Shown: positions 34,822-46,007 of the stretch, in pieces
Layout of the letters: each line of letters opens with the position of its first letter
Position numbering within the stretch: position 1 is the first letter of the stretch
DNA from: Parachlorella kessleri
Taxonomy: Eukaryota > Chlorophyta > Trebouxiophyceae > Chlorellales > Chlorellaceae
Length of the DNA: 53,129 bases
Assembly (NCBI GenBank): GCA_001598975.1
Contig: BBXU01002176.1
Location: forward strand, 1 to 53,129
Direction of reading: 5' to 3'
Position numbers and translations under genes: made by a program
Notes under the pieces: model-generated
The model's database searches: none
Seen by the model: only the letters and a program-made list of their open reading frames with translations
Told to the model about the DNA's origin: nothing

Positions 34822-36110
34822 ATGAGGTGAGCTTGCCGGCAGGTAGTAGCTGGCGGTTGCACTAGACTGGTGCTTGGTTCATCGGTCCAGCTGTCTCAGC
34901 TGCTGTCGGTCGGGATCACATCAGCCCCATATTCCAGTACGCAACTGCCTTCTGCTGCAGGCTCCAGGCGGTGCTCATCAGCTGGGGAGGCAGCCGTTGG
35001 CTGGGGGTGCCACAGCAGAGAGCCTCGCCACAAGGCTGGCATGGGTACAGGCGCAGCGGCTTCAGGCCTTCCCTGGCACCGGCTAGTGCGGGTGGCAGCC
35101 CTGAGCAACCCGTGCCGTCTCTGCTTCCTACGGGCACAGGACAGCCGTCAGGACGGCAGCGGCCCCCTGATGCCTGGGAGCAGGCGTGCCAGCAGGTGGC
35201 AGCCTTCCAGCGGGAGCATGGCCGGCTGCCAAGGGCCAGCGCCGACGCCCAGGGCGTGCTCCTGCTTCCAGGCGAAGGGGCTCTCGGATTGTGGTGCACA
35301 GAGCAGCAGCAGCGCAAAGCGGGCAGCACGGGGCCGCCTCTGAGGGCCCATGAGAGAGCAGCTCTACGAGCAATACCCGGCTGGCGCTGGTGGGCCACCA
35401 AGCGGGTCATCGGAACCTGGGTACAGGTGCCGTGGGAGCAGCGGCGGCAGCAGGTGGCGGCTTACTACCAGCAGCACGGCAGACTGCCTCGGCAAGGGGC
35501 GAGGAAGTCAATCCCCTTGCTGCCTGGCGAGAAGGAGCTGGGCAACTGGGTTCACAGGCAGCGGCACTGCTACAAGAGCAAAGGAGGGCCTCCACTGTCA
35601 ACTGAGCGCATTGCGGCCTTGGAATCAACCCCTGGCTGGGCGTGGGAGGACTGCACTCCTTGGGAGCAGCGGCTTCAGGAGGTGCAGTACTTTGTGCGCC
35701 AGCAGGGCAGGTTTCCCAGGGAAAAGGCAGGCAAGAACAACCCCTTTCTGCCGGGTGAGAAGGAGCTGGGCTACTGGGTTAACAGGCAACGCCAACATTA
35801 TAAGAACGCCATCCTGTCACCCGCGCGGATTGCAGCTTTGGATGCAAGTCCTGGCTGGTGCTGGGATGAGGATGACAGGTGGGAGCAGCAGCGACAGAAG
35901 CTGGAAGCCTTTGTGCGGGTGCACGGTCGTCTGCCGCGTCGCCGCCCTACGCAGAAGGGGCCGCTGCTGGAGGGGGAGCCGGAGCTGGCGTCCTGGCTTC
36001 TGACTCAGAGGAAAAGGGAGCATGGCACTGATGGACTTGCTCCACTGTCAGCAAGGCAGCAGGCTGCCTTGAAATGCATTCTACTCTTGGGTGAGGGAGG
36101 AGGACTTTGA
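34822..36110 (+). CDS. HA-repeat protein 4 (four helicase-associated repeats), intact
   Basis: Coding parts 34822-34826 (ATG AG, donor GTGAGC) and 34961-36110, 384 residues. Leader MRLQAVLISWGGSRWLGVPQ is basic and nearly free of acidic residues for about 55 positions, suggesting organelle import. Four HA repeats follow: one with AWEQACQQVAAFQREHGRLP, then PWEQRRQQVAAYYQQHGRLP, PWEQRLQEVQYFVRQQGRFP and RWEQQRQKLEAFVRVHGRLP. One internal repeat fewer than genes 2, 3 and 5, and the third repeat has lost residues after NRQRQHYKNA. The end is also changed (LKCILLLGEG where the sisters have LKATPLW). The last repeat differs from the internal ones throughout the family (GPLLEG in place of PFLPGE). 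Confidence 0.85.
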
Positions 36111-38312
36111 CAGGCTATACGCAGTAGATATGGGTCGTTTCTGGTAAGGTTGGCTATGGCTGGGTTTGCCTAGCAATACCAGAGCACTTAACAGTGCCTT
36201 GTGTCGTGCACATACGCATGAGTGCCCCTTGGAGCGATGAAACTACAGGGCACGCCTTGTACCCACACACAACCTCTAATGCGGTTGTTAGATGCCTAGC
36301 ACAGTAACTATGGGGGTATCGCAGGTGCCTCCGAGGCAACCATTGAAGTTATCGTATCCACCCATGGTGTACCTGCAGATCAGACAGGCGAAAAGGGTAG
36401 CGTATCGTCCTCTACTGCTGTGACCAGGGCTTTGACCATGCTGGAGCGAGTGCACAAAACTGGACTAGCATGCGGTAGTCGTTGTATCACAGCTTCACTG
36501 GGCACCCCATTGTAGCGACCGAGGGAGCACTATGCAGGTGGTGTGAGCCTTTGAATCGGGAGGCTCACCATGCGTGCCGGCATTGTAAGGATGGGTGGTG
36601 TAAGAAGTGTAAAAGGCATTGGCAAGGCAAAGGTGCAAGTATGTCACACAGGAGCAGCAGCAGGGAGAGGAGCCGTCGGACACAGAAGACACATGTACCC
36701 TCCTCACATGCTCTCATTACCATTATATGCCCCCGGAGCATACCCAGGACGCAGCTATGACAATTTCCATATTAAACAGACTTTCCAGGCCCCGCATCGT
36801 ACCCACCTGCGAGACGTATGTGCCAGCAGCGAGGATGCAAGATTAATGAGCCGGGGCTGCCTGGTTTCAGCACTAACTAGCCTTCTCCAGATAGCCAACA
36901 AGCTTGCAGTATATCTCTTCTTCCTTGTACTGTTTGGCCGCCACTGCAGCCAGACAAGTGGGAATGGACACTGCAAGCAGGGGCAGGGGCGGCTGTACCA
37001 GAGTGTCGTTGCGGACGAGAAGTTGCCTGACCGCCTGTGCCGGGGGTTCCCTTTGCTAGCAGACACCAGAGATGACCAAGGCCTCCAGCTGAGAAGGACA
37101 AGCAGTGGCTTGGGTTGAGTCCACTGGCATGTAGGGAAGCTTTCCTGGGAAGCATAGCCACCTGGCAGTTACTAACTTCTAACTCATGTAGGCCATGGGA
37201 TGGACATTCACGCAACACCCAGTGTTCCATCAATAATATGAATTTCTTCCCTTCTCAGCAAACGGGCTTGTCACTGAAGCCGGCCAATAGACATTGCCCC
37301 AGACTGCGGCTCGGCACTAGCCTGGCCAGCCCTGCTTACTTTCAAGCTTGCGGACCCTTGTGGTGGCAGCATGAACTGCAGTCCTTCCAGGCTGTCCTGC
37401 GCCTGGTCAGAGCCGCGCTGCCGCTGGCAAATGCACCCCTGCCAGGGGTCTCCTCAGGCTGGGCGCACAGCTCTAGAGCTCCCACCCTGGCTTACAGCCT
37501 GCACACCCGCGTGGCAGGGTTGTTCATTGCACCCTGTCTCCTGGTTCAGACCCATGCTAAATGGCATAAGCAGACCGTGCACAGCATACTAGGCGACTGC
37601 TGTTTACATAGACTGATATTGTGCTCATGCAAGTTCGGGTGGGCACTCTCGGGCAGGCCTCGGCCAGGCCACCTGTCCCTCTCGTCAGCTCTCAGGTCCC
37701 CCTTGTGGCAAGAAGAATGGTAATCGTGTATCAGACAACACTGCCTGAACGCAGTCACCTGCCGCCTCCAACACTGTGTTTTCTTGGGCACAAAAGTACC
37801 CCCAGTGCTCGGCGATATGGCTAAGTCTCGGTCATGTATCCCATTTTTGTGCTGCCGCAGGGTTGTAGCAGCCTGGGAGGATGTTGGATGGGCCCTGGGC
37901 TCGTCCATGGAGGTGCACGCGCCTTCCCTGCACCGCCTGCTGCGATCTAAGCGGCCCAGGCTGCAGCATGGGCTGCAGCGTGCAGTGTGGAAGACAATAT
38001 CGATGACTCAGATAATCTTGGGCTAGTTTATATCAAGTAAGGTTCTATTTTATACCTTGTGTAAGTGAACCGCCCAGCCTGTTCACCTCGCAGAGGTCAT
38101 CTTGGCCCTTGGCCAGGAAGCAACATAAGGGCCGACACGGGATTGCATTGCCTATACACGCCATGACGCAGGAATGGTGGCTGGCTGACGCCCGTAGTTC
38201 CGGCTTGTCACAAAGCTTCACCAGTGGTACTTACCCTTGCACGTTTATGACGTTGGCCGCAGGGGTTGGTGGCAGTACTGGGAGGTCCATGCAGGTTACC
38301 TGTGGGCAGAAC
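36111..38312. other. Spacer between HA genes 4 and 5
   Basis: The first kilobase (36111-37100) differs from the other spacers and shows no recognisable gene. From about 37330 the shared unit resumes: the antisense module copy 4, the ccttccctgcaccgcctgctgc block (37921) and the 5' flank with an atgacgcaggaatggtggctgg-like stretch (38160). Confidence 0.45.
37365..37830 (-). pseudogene. Decayed antisense module, copy 4
   Basis: Minus strand: IAEHWGYFCAQENTVLEAAG ending at a G-GTGACT donor (about 37820-37757), then a region matching the second exon-like part of copies 2 and 3 but shifted by a two-base indel, and GCCCAGCCTGAGGAGACCCC near 37465 as in copy 1. Frames are not kept throughout. Confidence 0.35.
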
Positions 38313-39835
38313 ATGAGGTCAGCGTGCTGGCAACGCTACCTATTAGCTGGGCGGCAACCGCACTACACTGGTGCTTGTTGCATCCGTCCGTTGCCTCACC
38401 TGCTGTCGTTTGGGCGATTCGGGCGAAGAGCACCCTAGAGCGACAAGTAAGTGTCTCGTGCTGCAGGCTCTATTCGGTGCTCACCAGCTGGAGTGGCAGC
38501 CGATGCCTGAGCGTGCTGCAGCAGAGAGCAGGCTCACAAGGCTGGCAGGCATACAGGCGCAGCGGCTTCAGGCCTCCCCTGGCAGCGGCCAGAGCGGGTG
38601 GCAGCCCCAAGCAGCCCAGAGCGCCTCAACCAGCTAGTGGCGCACAGCAGCCGTCACGTGATGCCTGGGAGCAGGCGTGCCAGCAGGTGGCAGCATTCCA
38701 GCGGCAGCATGGCCGGCTGCCAAAGGCTAGCCCCGATGCCCAGGGCCTGCCCCTGCATCCTGGCGAGGGGGCATTGGGGTTGTGGTGCACAGAGCAGCAG
38801 CGGCGCAAGGCGGGCAGCAAGGGGCCGCCCCTAACAGCCCAGGAGCGGGCAGCTCTGCGAGCCTTACCCGGCTGGCGCTGGTGGTCCAGTAGGCGGGTCA
38901 CCAGAACCTGGGTAAAAGTGCCGTGGGAGCTGCGGCGTCAGGAGGTGGAGGCCTTTTACCAGCAGCACGGCAGGCTCCCAAGATTAACAGCGGGAAAAGG
39001 TAGCGCCTTCCTGCCTGGCGAGAAGACATTGGGAAAGTGGGTTCACTGGCAGCGGCAGTGCTACAAGGGCAAACGTCAGCAGCCCCTGTCAGAGGAGCGC
39101 ATTGCAGCCTGCGAAGCAACCCCTGGCTGGGTGTGGGAAGAACACCCACCCTGGGAGCAGCGGCGGCAGGAGGTAGAGGCCTGGTACCAGCAGCACGGCA
39201 GGCTTCCAAGAGCAACAGTCGGTCTGGCTAGCCCTTTCCTGCCTGGCGAGAAGGCGCTGGGCCTCTGGGTTCATCGGCAGAGGCAGCACTACAAGGTGAA
39301 CGCACAGCCGTCGCTGTCAGCTGAGCGCTTAGCCGCCTTGGAAGCGACTCCTGGCTGGGCGTGGGAGGACTGGACACCCTGGGAGCAGCGGCAGCAGGAG
39401 GTGCAGGGCTTTGTGCGCGAGCACGGCAGGCTCCCCAGGATACGTGCAGGCACGGGCAACCCCTTGCTCCTGGGTGAGAGGGAGCTGGGCCAGTGGTGTA
39501 GCACACAGCGGCGGCGCTTCAAGGGCCAGAAACCGCATCCACTGGGTGCTGAACAGCAGGCGGCTTTGGTCGCACTTCCTGGATGGTATTGGGACGTGGA
39601 GGATGACAGGTGGGAGCACCAGCGACAAGGGCTGGAGGACTTTGTGCGGGTGCATGGGCGCCTGCCACGGGGGCGGCCTACACAGAAGGAGCCGCTGCTG
39701 GATGGAGAGCGGCAGCTAGCAGCCTGGCGTCAGACTCAGAGGCGACGGGAGCGGGGCTTGGAAGCTCCACTGTCAGCCCAGCAGCAGGCTGCGTTGAAGG
39801 CCACTCCGTTATGGTGTGGGGGAGGAGGACTTTGA
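38313..39835 (+). CDS. HA-repeat protein 5 (five helicase-associated repeats), intact
   Basis: Coding parts 38313-38317 (ATG AG, donor GTCAGC) and 38467-39835, 457 residues. Leader MRLYSVLTSWSGSRCLSVLQ is rich in Ser and Arg without acidic residues. Repeats: AWEQACQQVAAFQRQHGRLP with LGLWCTEQQRRKAGSKGPPL, PWELRRQEVEAFYQQHGRLP, PWEQRRQEVEAWYQQHGRLP, PWEQRQQEVQGFVREHGRLP and RWEHQRQGLEDFVRVHGRLP. The intron between 38317 and 38467 happens to be open in frame, so a longer protein starting near 38237 cannot be excluded; comparison with the other four genes favours the spliced model. No enzymatic motif is visible; a nucleic-acid or protein-binding role is inferred from the domain only. Confidence 0.85.
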
Positions 39836-41296
39836 CGGACAGTGCGCACGGGTATGGGTTCTTTCGATGAAGGTTGGGTGCAGCTGACTACAGCTGGGCT
39901 GACCCATCTGTACCAGAGCTCTTTACACTGCCTCAATTGCCTGGGTTGTGCAGCTCTGAGCAGCTAAGTTGCCCTTGTACTGTGGAAAGTGGAGGGCACG
40001 GCGTGTGCCCGCCCACCCACAGAGGCCCCTGCTACTGGTGCTTGGAAGGCTAATCACACCACTGACGAGGGTGTATCACATGTTGCTTCCAGCATCCATC
40101 GAATTTAAGAGATGTAAATGTCGTATACCCTGGAGGCTGAAGTTGTGGCGCTTCAGATGCAGCAAAGACTTTCTTGGGCGTAGACAAGGGTTTACCCCCC
40201 TTGGGGAATGGCGAGCAATGAACTAGTAGAGCAAGCGTTGGTGGTAGCAAAGATTCACTGGAGGGCCACAGGGGCCCACAATTGGAACGAGAAAGTAAGC
40301 GATACGATAAGACGGTGTGTCCCTTTTCAAGCCAAGGGGCTTGCAGGAGTATGCCAGCGCTGTATGTGTTGGTGTAAAACGTAGTAGTCATTAGCCGATG
40401 CAAAGGTGCACGTATGTCAAACTTTGAACTTTTAACCCCTGAGGGGCTGGCTTTCCACTGCATCCGCTGTGTGTGGCACCACTGCGTCAGCAGCCATTCC
40501 CCAGGCCAGCCAGGGGCTGCTTGCTTGCAATGCAGTACCCCTGAGGAGACTGCCATTCAGCCCCACAAACTCCACCACCAGCTGGGATTCCTCGGCCCAG
40601 GGCTGTCGAATAGTGCAAGCCCAGGTCCACCCTGGCGCTGCCACCAGGGTGGCCACCAGGGTGATGGCCTCCTAGGTTGACAGCTAGGTTCCTCCTGACC
40701 CGTGTAACGCTTGCGCTGTGTACTTACCCACCTCCCCAGCTTGTGGTTGCCGGGGTAGAAAGGGGGGGACTGCATCTGCTAGACGCAGGCTGCTAAAGTC
40801 ACCCTCACCAGCTCAAAGCAACTGTGGAGCTAGCACCCATGCAATTTGCGATTTGAAAGTGCTAGCATGCTGGGGTCAGATGCATGGTCAAATGGGTACT
40901 GCAATCCTCCGAGGATCACTCGGCGCAGCAGGCGGTGCAGCGAGGGCGCCAGGATTGCACGGAAGCATAGACAGTAGTCAGTCGCCGCTGTGCAAGGGCT
41001 TGGTCCGGCAGTGTTGCTTCGTTCTAGGAGGCTTCACAAACAGAACCTGACCTCTACTGAAGTGTCATGTTGTAACTGAGGGTCGCTCGGGCCGTGCTGA
41101 ACTTTTTATAAACAAAGGCTCTCATGTTATACGCTAAGCGCCAACTGCTCATTTGCTGCCCAGGTGGGCACACTTGGTTGCCCAACCTCGCCCTCGAGTG
41201 GGGACGCTGCCTAGCTTGCAATGATACAAGACCCGTCTGGAACGCTGCCATGGAATCCGATGCAGGGACGCCCGACAGGCAGTGCTTGACAGTTTA
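39836..41296. other. Spacer between the HA array and the SET gene
   Basis: Holds the right edge of the array and the inverted HA fragment at 40432-40775. The rest (about 39900-40430 and 40780-41296) shows no convincing exon. The promoter of the SET gene should be in its last part. Confidence 0.45.
40432..40775 (-). pseudogene. Inverted fragment of an HA-repeat gene
   Basis: On the minus strand 40775-40680 reads FYPGNHKLGRWVSTQRKRYT, the central part of an HA repeat (P-G-x3-LG-W-x-x-QR-x-x-Y). About 20 codons further on, after a change of frame, 40655-40540 reads VAAPGWTWACTIRQPWAEES then QLVVEFVGLNGSLL, the end of one repeat and the start of the next. Only one and a half repeats remain and they are out of frame, so this is a relic. 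It is more diverged than the five plus-strand genes and lies inverted beside them. Confidence 0.6.
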
Positions 41297-44200
41297 ATGA
41301 TGCTCAAGGGTGACCTACACAACAAGGGGCGCTGCTCCCTCAATCAGCCGCCCCAGGCCGCTCGTCAGGTTGAGTCAGCTGGCAGCGACGAGCTGGCCTG
41401 CCAAAGCAGCCTTCAGCCAGCTACCAGCAGGATCAAGAGCGCCACTGTCGCTCAGCCTCACGCGGCTGCCGGAGTAGCTGGGGACCCACCCTCCAGTGCA
41501 GTGCGCCCTACCACTGCGGGGCAGGCAGCAGCTGGGCTAGCCATGGGCAACACAGCAGTTACAGGAGCGGCGCGGTACTCTTGCAGCCCATTACCAATAC
41601 GGGGCACCCTGGTGAGCTATGCACTCATTCGTCGGTGCTGATGCCTCTGGACATAATCACACACTCAGTCTCCCGGTCGGCCCCCCTTCTGCTTGATGCT
41701 GGTAGGCTTGCCTCCTGCGGTGCCTATGAATAGATATGCCCAGGTATTGCCGCCCAGACGTACTACCGCCCCTCTACTCCTGCTCTTATCAGTAGACAAG
41801 TTAACCACGTCTACCTCCTTGCTGCCTGGTGCGTTTCTCTCCCTGCTGTATTAAATACATCACTCCTCTTGGAGTCCTATACGAAGCAGGTGGCACAAGG
41901 CAACGCATTCGAATGGCTGCATGGTCTGTCAGTGGGACTCTGCAGAGCAGCACCGTGCAAGAGTGGGCCGTTGGGTGTTATGCACACTGGTGACTCCACC
42001 AGAATACACCTTATATGTTGCACTCCATATTTTGTGCCCATTCTTGGGTGCGGTGCAGATGCTGGGCCATGGGCTGCTGCCACAAGAGTACCAGTTCTAC
42101 CAAGCAGCCATCGAGACATACATCCAGCAAGAGCATTGGCTCCCGCTGGAGAAGCGCTCACAAGCGCTGGGAGGGAACAGGCGCCTTGACAGGCCTCCTC
42201 CTCCAGTGCCTCTGAGCGATGTTATGGAGATAATGGGGGGTAGGTCGGAGCAAAAGGATATACTTAGCTATAGTGGCTGGTAGGGAATGGGGAGGTTTCA
42301 ACGCTGACAAGGCTGGCTGCTAGTGGGTTCTGTGGTCTTGCCTGCGGGTCTGAGCAAGTAGGCTGCTTTGCAATAGCGGTTACGCACCCAACACAGGTGC
42401 ACATCGAGAAGATCCATCCCGCTCTACATGCATATCCGCCTGCACTCACATGCCAAACATTACAGTCAGTTTGGAATATGCATCACCAATTCCTACAGCA
42501 AAGTATGTCAAGAAGAGTGTCCGAGAGTGGCGCACGGCATGCCTGGTCTCGGCTGCAAGGTGGGCGGGGGTTGGAGCTCGGGTAGTTTCTGTGTCCTCTT
42601 TTTGTGAGGTAGGCATGTATGATATGTTTTTCCGGCTTAGAGTAGCCACGCCAGACGCCAAGCTTTGCTGTGAGAGTTGGGCTTGGCCTTCAGTATCGGC
42701 ATCAGTTCCACCAGGTAGGGCTGTTTGGCTGCTGGGCCAGGGTCCTTGGCGATCTGAGGAGCAGTCTTGACTTCCTGCTTGGTCGTTATGTGAAAGCCGA
42801 ACATGTATATTGGGTGCTACATGGCAAGGCTCGGTTGCCTGCGGCTTTTTTGAGGCTGCCAGACCAACATCCGCCTCCCTGAAAGAGGACAGTACCTGTC
42901 TGGCCATATGCTGGTGTGCCGGGTTGCCTGCTTGTCCAGCGCTAAGCATTCCGTCCCTGCCCTTTCCCCACGTGGGGAGTGCACTGGCCTCCAGTCGTCC
43001 GTCAGCCTGCCTGCCGGGCTGCCACTAGCTAAGCGTCTACCTCTGTGCAGGGCCCTGGGTTACCAACTCACCCAGCTGGTCGACGTGCCCGCTCTGCTGC
43101 GAAACCTCCCAGCAGATCCGCCGGTGGCTGATGGCTTGCAGCCCTTTGTGGTGAGTGGCCTGTCACTTGCCAAGCTGACCTCCCCATGAAATGCTTGCAT
43201 TTACTGCAAGTAGAGGCTGCTACTCTGATGTTGTGGCGCAGTCAAGCCATGTAGGGTGGCTAACGACTTGTAGTCGGTGTCCTGACTGGTATCCACGCTG
43301 GGTAATGCCACTGTCAGCGTCGTCGGCAGATATTGCACTCCTGCAGTGGGGTATGTGGGGTCGAGACTTAGATCAGCCAAACTGAACCATGATGCTATGC
43401 ATCGCAAGCTAGGACGCTGGAATCCCCAAGATCACATGCTCCTTTAGTTGTCAATGCATGCCAACAATACCATGTGGCGGCATGCTTTTGGACTGGACTA
43501 GAGTAAAGCTCGTGAGGCGCTGCAGGTGCCTGCGAGTGACCCGCGTGTGCAGCTGAGGGGAGGCAAGGGACTCAGGGCAACACTGTACTTCCCTGAAGGA
43601 GCTCTCCTAGGGTTTTACAGGTAGCGCTACACCAGTGATTAAACATGTAATGGGTGCAAGGCTGGATCATGATATGAACTGTGCGCCTGTATCTTTTAAC
43701 AGTTTTGCAGAAAGCCATTGAGCATGTTATTGGCAACTAGTCCTGATTTGCATTGGCTTTGCGGCTATAATCACGCCAGCCAGAGACCAAGACCAGGCCC
43801 TCACTTATGATTCAACTGGACCTGCTTGCGCCTCTGCGTTTCCTTCCATGGCAACTACAATAACATTTCTCCCCCTGCAGCCTTCCAAGTGAGAGCCTGA
43901 GCTGTGGCTTGCAGGGGCACCACATATTTCAAAGCATCCTATGATAAGATGCTGAACGGCCTCACAGGTGGATGTCGCTACAGACGCAAGCGGGACTTTG
44001 ACAGCTATGGAGCTGACTTTCGGGTGAGACACCCCGCCCCTTGCCGGGACAAAGCCAGATTAATGAGACAGCTGAGTCATGCACCTGACCTGCCCTGCAT
44101 GGAGGTCATGATCAAGAGGCCTGACTCATACCCGCCTGCCTGACTGTTGGAAGATAGTATCTAAGCCCTCTTCTATGCTGAAGGTATGAGCAGCAAACCA

Positions 44201-46007
44201 CAGAACAAGCCTGCATGCAGGGTGCTGCTATCATAGTATGCCTGGCTGCTCCTGCTGTGAATACATATGTTGTACCGGGCGGGCACTGCCTATTTGCAGT
44301 GGCAGTACAACAACATGGCAATCCAGCCTGAGCCTGTGAAGTCTTGCGCTAGAGTGACAAGCTGCCGCACCTTGTTCCTCTTGAGCGCGGCAGTGATGCT
44401 CCTGCCCACTGCCAAGCATCAGAGGAACAAACTCACTAGTGACCTGAACCTTAAGCCTGGGATTATGCTGCACATGGTGTTATAGCGCTGCAGGCTGGTG
44501 TTCCTTTCTTGCCCTCCCACTGAGCCTGCTGCACTGGATTCATGAGCCTTCTGTTAAGCTGCTGGGCTGCAGGACGGCACGCTGGTCATATCCGCGCTGG
44601 AAGGCATGAACGAGCTTGCGCTTGTCAACGACCCCAACACCGACCCGACTTCACACCAGGTGCCTTGCTGCCGCCATTGTGAGACAGTCGGCAGTTCCTC
44701 ACCCTCGCCTGCAAAGCCTCGATCCAAACACCTGCCAAATCATTGCCTGAGACTCAGCAGCAGAAATTGTTCAGACGCTTGGTGCATCTAAACCCACATT
44801 TGACCAGCTTAACCGTGCCATTTATGTCTCGGCCTGGTCTGAAGGGCTACGGCGGGCTTGCTGAGAACTGCCGCCTGCACTCATTGCGGATCGGGCCTGT
44901 CCACTTCCTGGCCCTGTTCACTATGAAGTCTGTGATGCCAGGTGAGCCTAGAGATACGTGCACATGAGTTCATATCAAACCCTCCCAGGAAGCACCCTTA
45001 GCTTTCTGCATGGCACTTGCAAAACCAAGCTGGTGCGCCCTTGTAAGCCGGGAATTTGGCCTAAGAAGGCCTCTTTACAAGTCCTGAATTGTATGTGATG
45101 CAGGCTAGGGCTGAATGGCCAAGGCAACTAGGAGGACTGGGTGCCTGCCAGGCCAATGCAGCTCGGGCTCTCTTGTCCATTATTTAGTTACTTTGACTCC
45201 CTGCTTGCTGCGCCCTGCAGGCCAGGAGCTGACCTACTGCTATGGCGAGGACTACTGGCATACACAGAGCGCCCGACAAGCCGATGCTGATGTAAGGCCA
45301 TGTCTCCTACTCCTTACCCTAGCCTTTGGGTCGACCACAACACTTGGAACTTGTAATATCCCTGGGAGGGTGCTGGTGTCATGAAATGCCCCCAGCAAGC
45401 CGACGCTGATGTCAGCCCAAATTGCTTCTCATAATCCCTGAGGGGGTAGCCTGTATGTCTTCTGGCTTGGCAGTTTCGTAGCTCCTTCTTGTCTTCCTGT
45501 CGCCTCCCTGTCAGCTCACCCCCGTTGAGGACCCCTCATGCTTGCTGCCTGCTGCTTGTCAGCTGCCCCCTGCATCCTGCTGTTATGTCCAAAGTGAGTA
45601 GGTGTGGTGCCATTCCATGCCCCGACCATGCCCAAGTCGGGTATCGATCTTCTCCCTTGTATCCGGCTTTGTTTATGCACGTGCAATGCATTGCTTCTCA
45701 GTTGACCAATGCTTGCTGTGCTGATGGTTCACAGCATGAGGAGAAGCAGGAGCGAGAGCTGTCCCGTCTCAGGGCTCTGGCGGGGCAGAGGGAGCAACAG
45801 GTGCGGCAATGGGTAGCGTGGGGAGTTTATGCACGTTCTGATAGCCATGCTCTTTGTTCTCGCCCTATCGGGGCATAAAAAATCCCTTTGGGTGGCCAGC
45901 TGATACGGGAAGTCCCATCCGGAGCAGCAAGAGGGGCGCAGGCTGACGTGCATGTTGCTTAGCAGCATCAGAAGCGGGCGCAGAGGTTGACATTGGCTCC
46001 TTGCTAG
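41297..46007 (+). CDS. SET-domain protein, putative lysine methyltransferase
   Basis: Exons: 41297-41611, 42059-42239, 42397-42559, 43051-43150, 43526-43620, 43915-44023, 44300-44335, 44573-44659, about 44761-44941, 45221-45291, 45735-45800 and 45963-46007; phases agree, 482 residues. SET features: RGGKGLRATLYFPEGALLGF then YRGTTYF (SET start), DGTLVISALEGMNELALVND (the N-x-x-x-x-x-ND step that binds S-adenosylmethionine), a Cys in ENCRLHSL, VHFLALFTMKSVMPGQELTY and CYGEDYW (the closing G-x-ELT-x-x-YG-x-x-YW). The N-terminal 160 residues are Ala/Gln-rich and match nothing known to me. The C-terminal end is a coiled-coil-like HEEKQERELSRLRALAGQRE. The acceptor at 44755/44758/44761 is a triple CAG, all in frame. 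Substrate (histone or other) is unknown. It could continue into the acidic gene downstream instead of ending at 46007. Confidence 0.78.
43455..43500 (+). mobile_element. Weak copy of the intron-resident element
   Basis: Within the SET-gene intron 43151-43525: atgccaacaataccatgtgg, cggcatgcttttgg and actggactagag keep the block order of the element end (catgg, ggcggtacgc, gactagact). Too short to be sure. Confidence 0.3.
45292..45734 (+). repeat. Echo of an exon end within a SET-gene intron
   Basis: The end of exon 45221-45291 (CAAGCCGATGCTGAT, donor GTAAGG) recurs at about 45396-45411 as caagccgacgctgat followed by gtcagc. It is about 105 bases downstream, so a donor-side segment was duplicated. 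Confidence 0.6.

Larger units (their letters stand above)
24415..39835 (+). repeat. Five tandem gene-sized units of about 3.4-3.6 kb
   Basis: The start codons of the five HA-repeat genes lie at 24415, 27845, 31423, 34822 and 38313, spacings 3430, 3578, 3399 and 3491. Flanks are duplicated too: a ccttccmtgcaccgcctgctg block at about 27550, 30948, 34346 and 37921; a 'ggaagcaccacctggggcgac' type block at about 31210, 34612 and 24222; an antisense module between genes; and a tgaggctgccytgggaggagcc block after genes 1 and 2 (26515, 29858). So whole units including intergenic DNA were copied. Confidence 0.9.

Noticed and set aside
36482..37118. Open frames in the part of the spacer unique to HA unit 4
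   Set aside because: Short, overlapping in several frames, with no motif, splice pattern or repeat partner.
38237..39835. 532-codon single-exon version of HA gene 5
   Set aside because: The extra 5' part corresponds to leader and intron sequence that is not open in the other four copies; the ATG-AG exon is conserved in all five.
42446..42949. 167-codon antisense frame in the SET gene
   Set aside because: Opposite to exon 42397-42559, which fits the SET gene by phase; composition shows no family.
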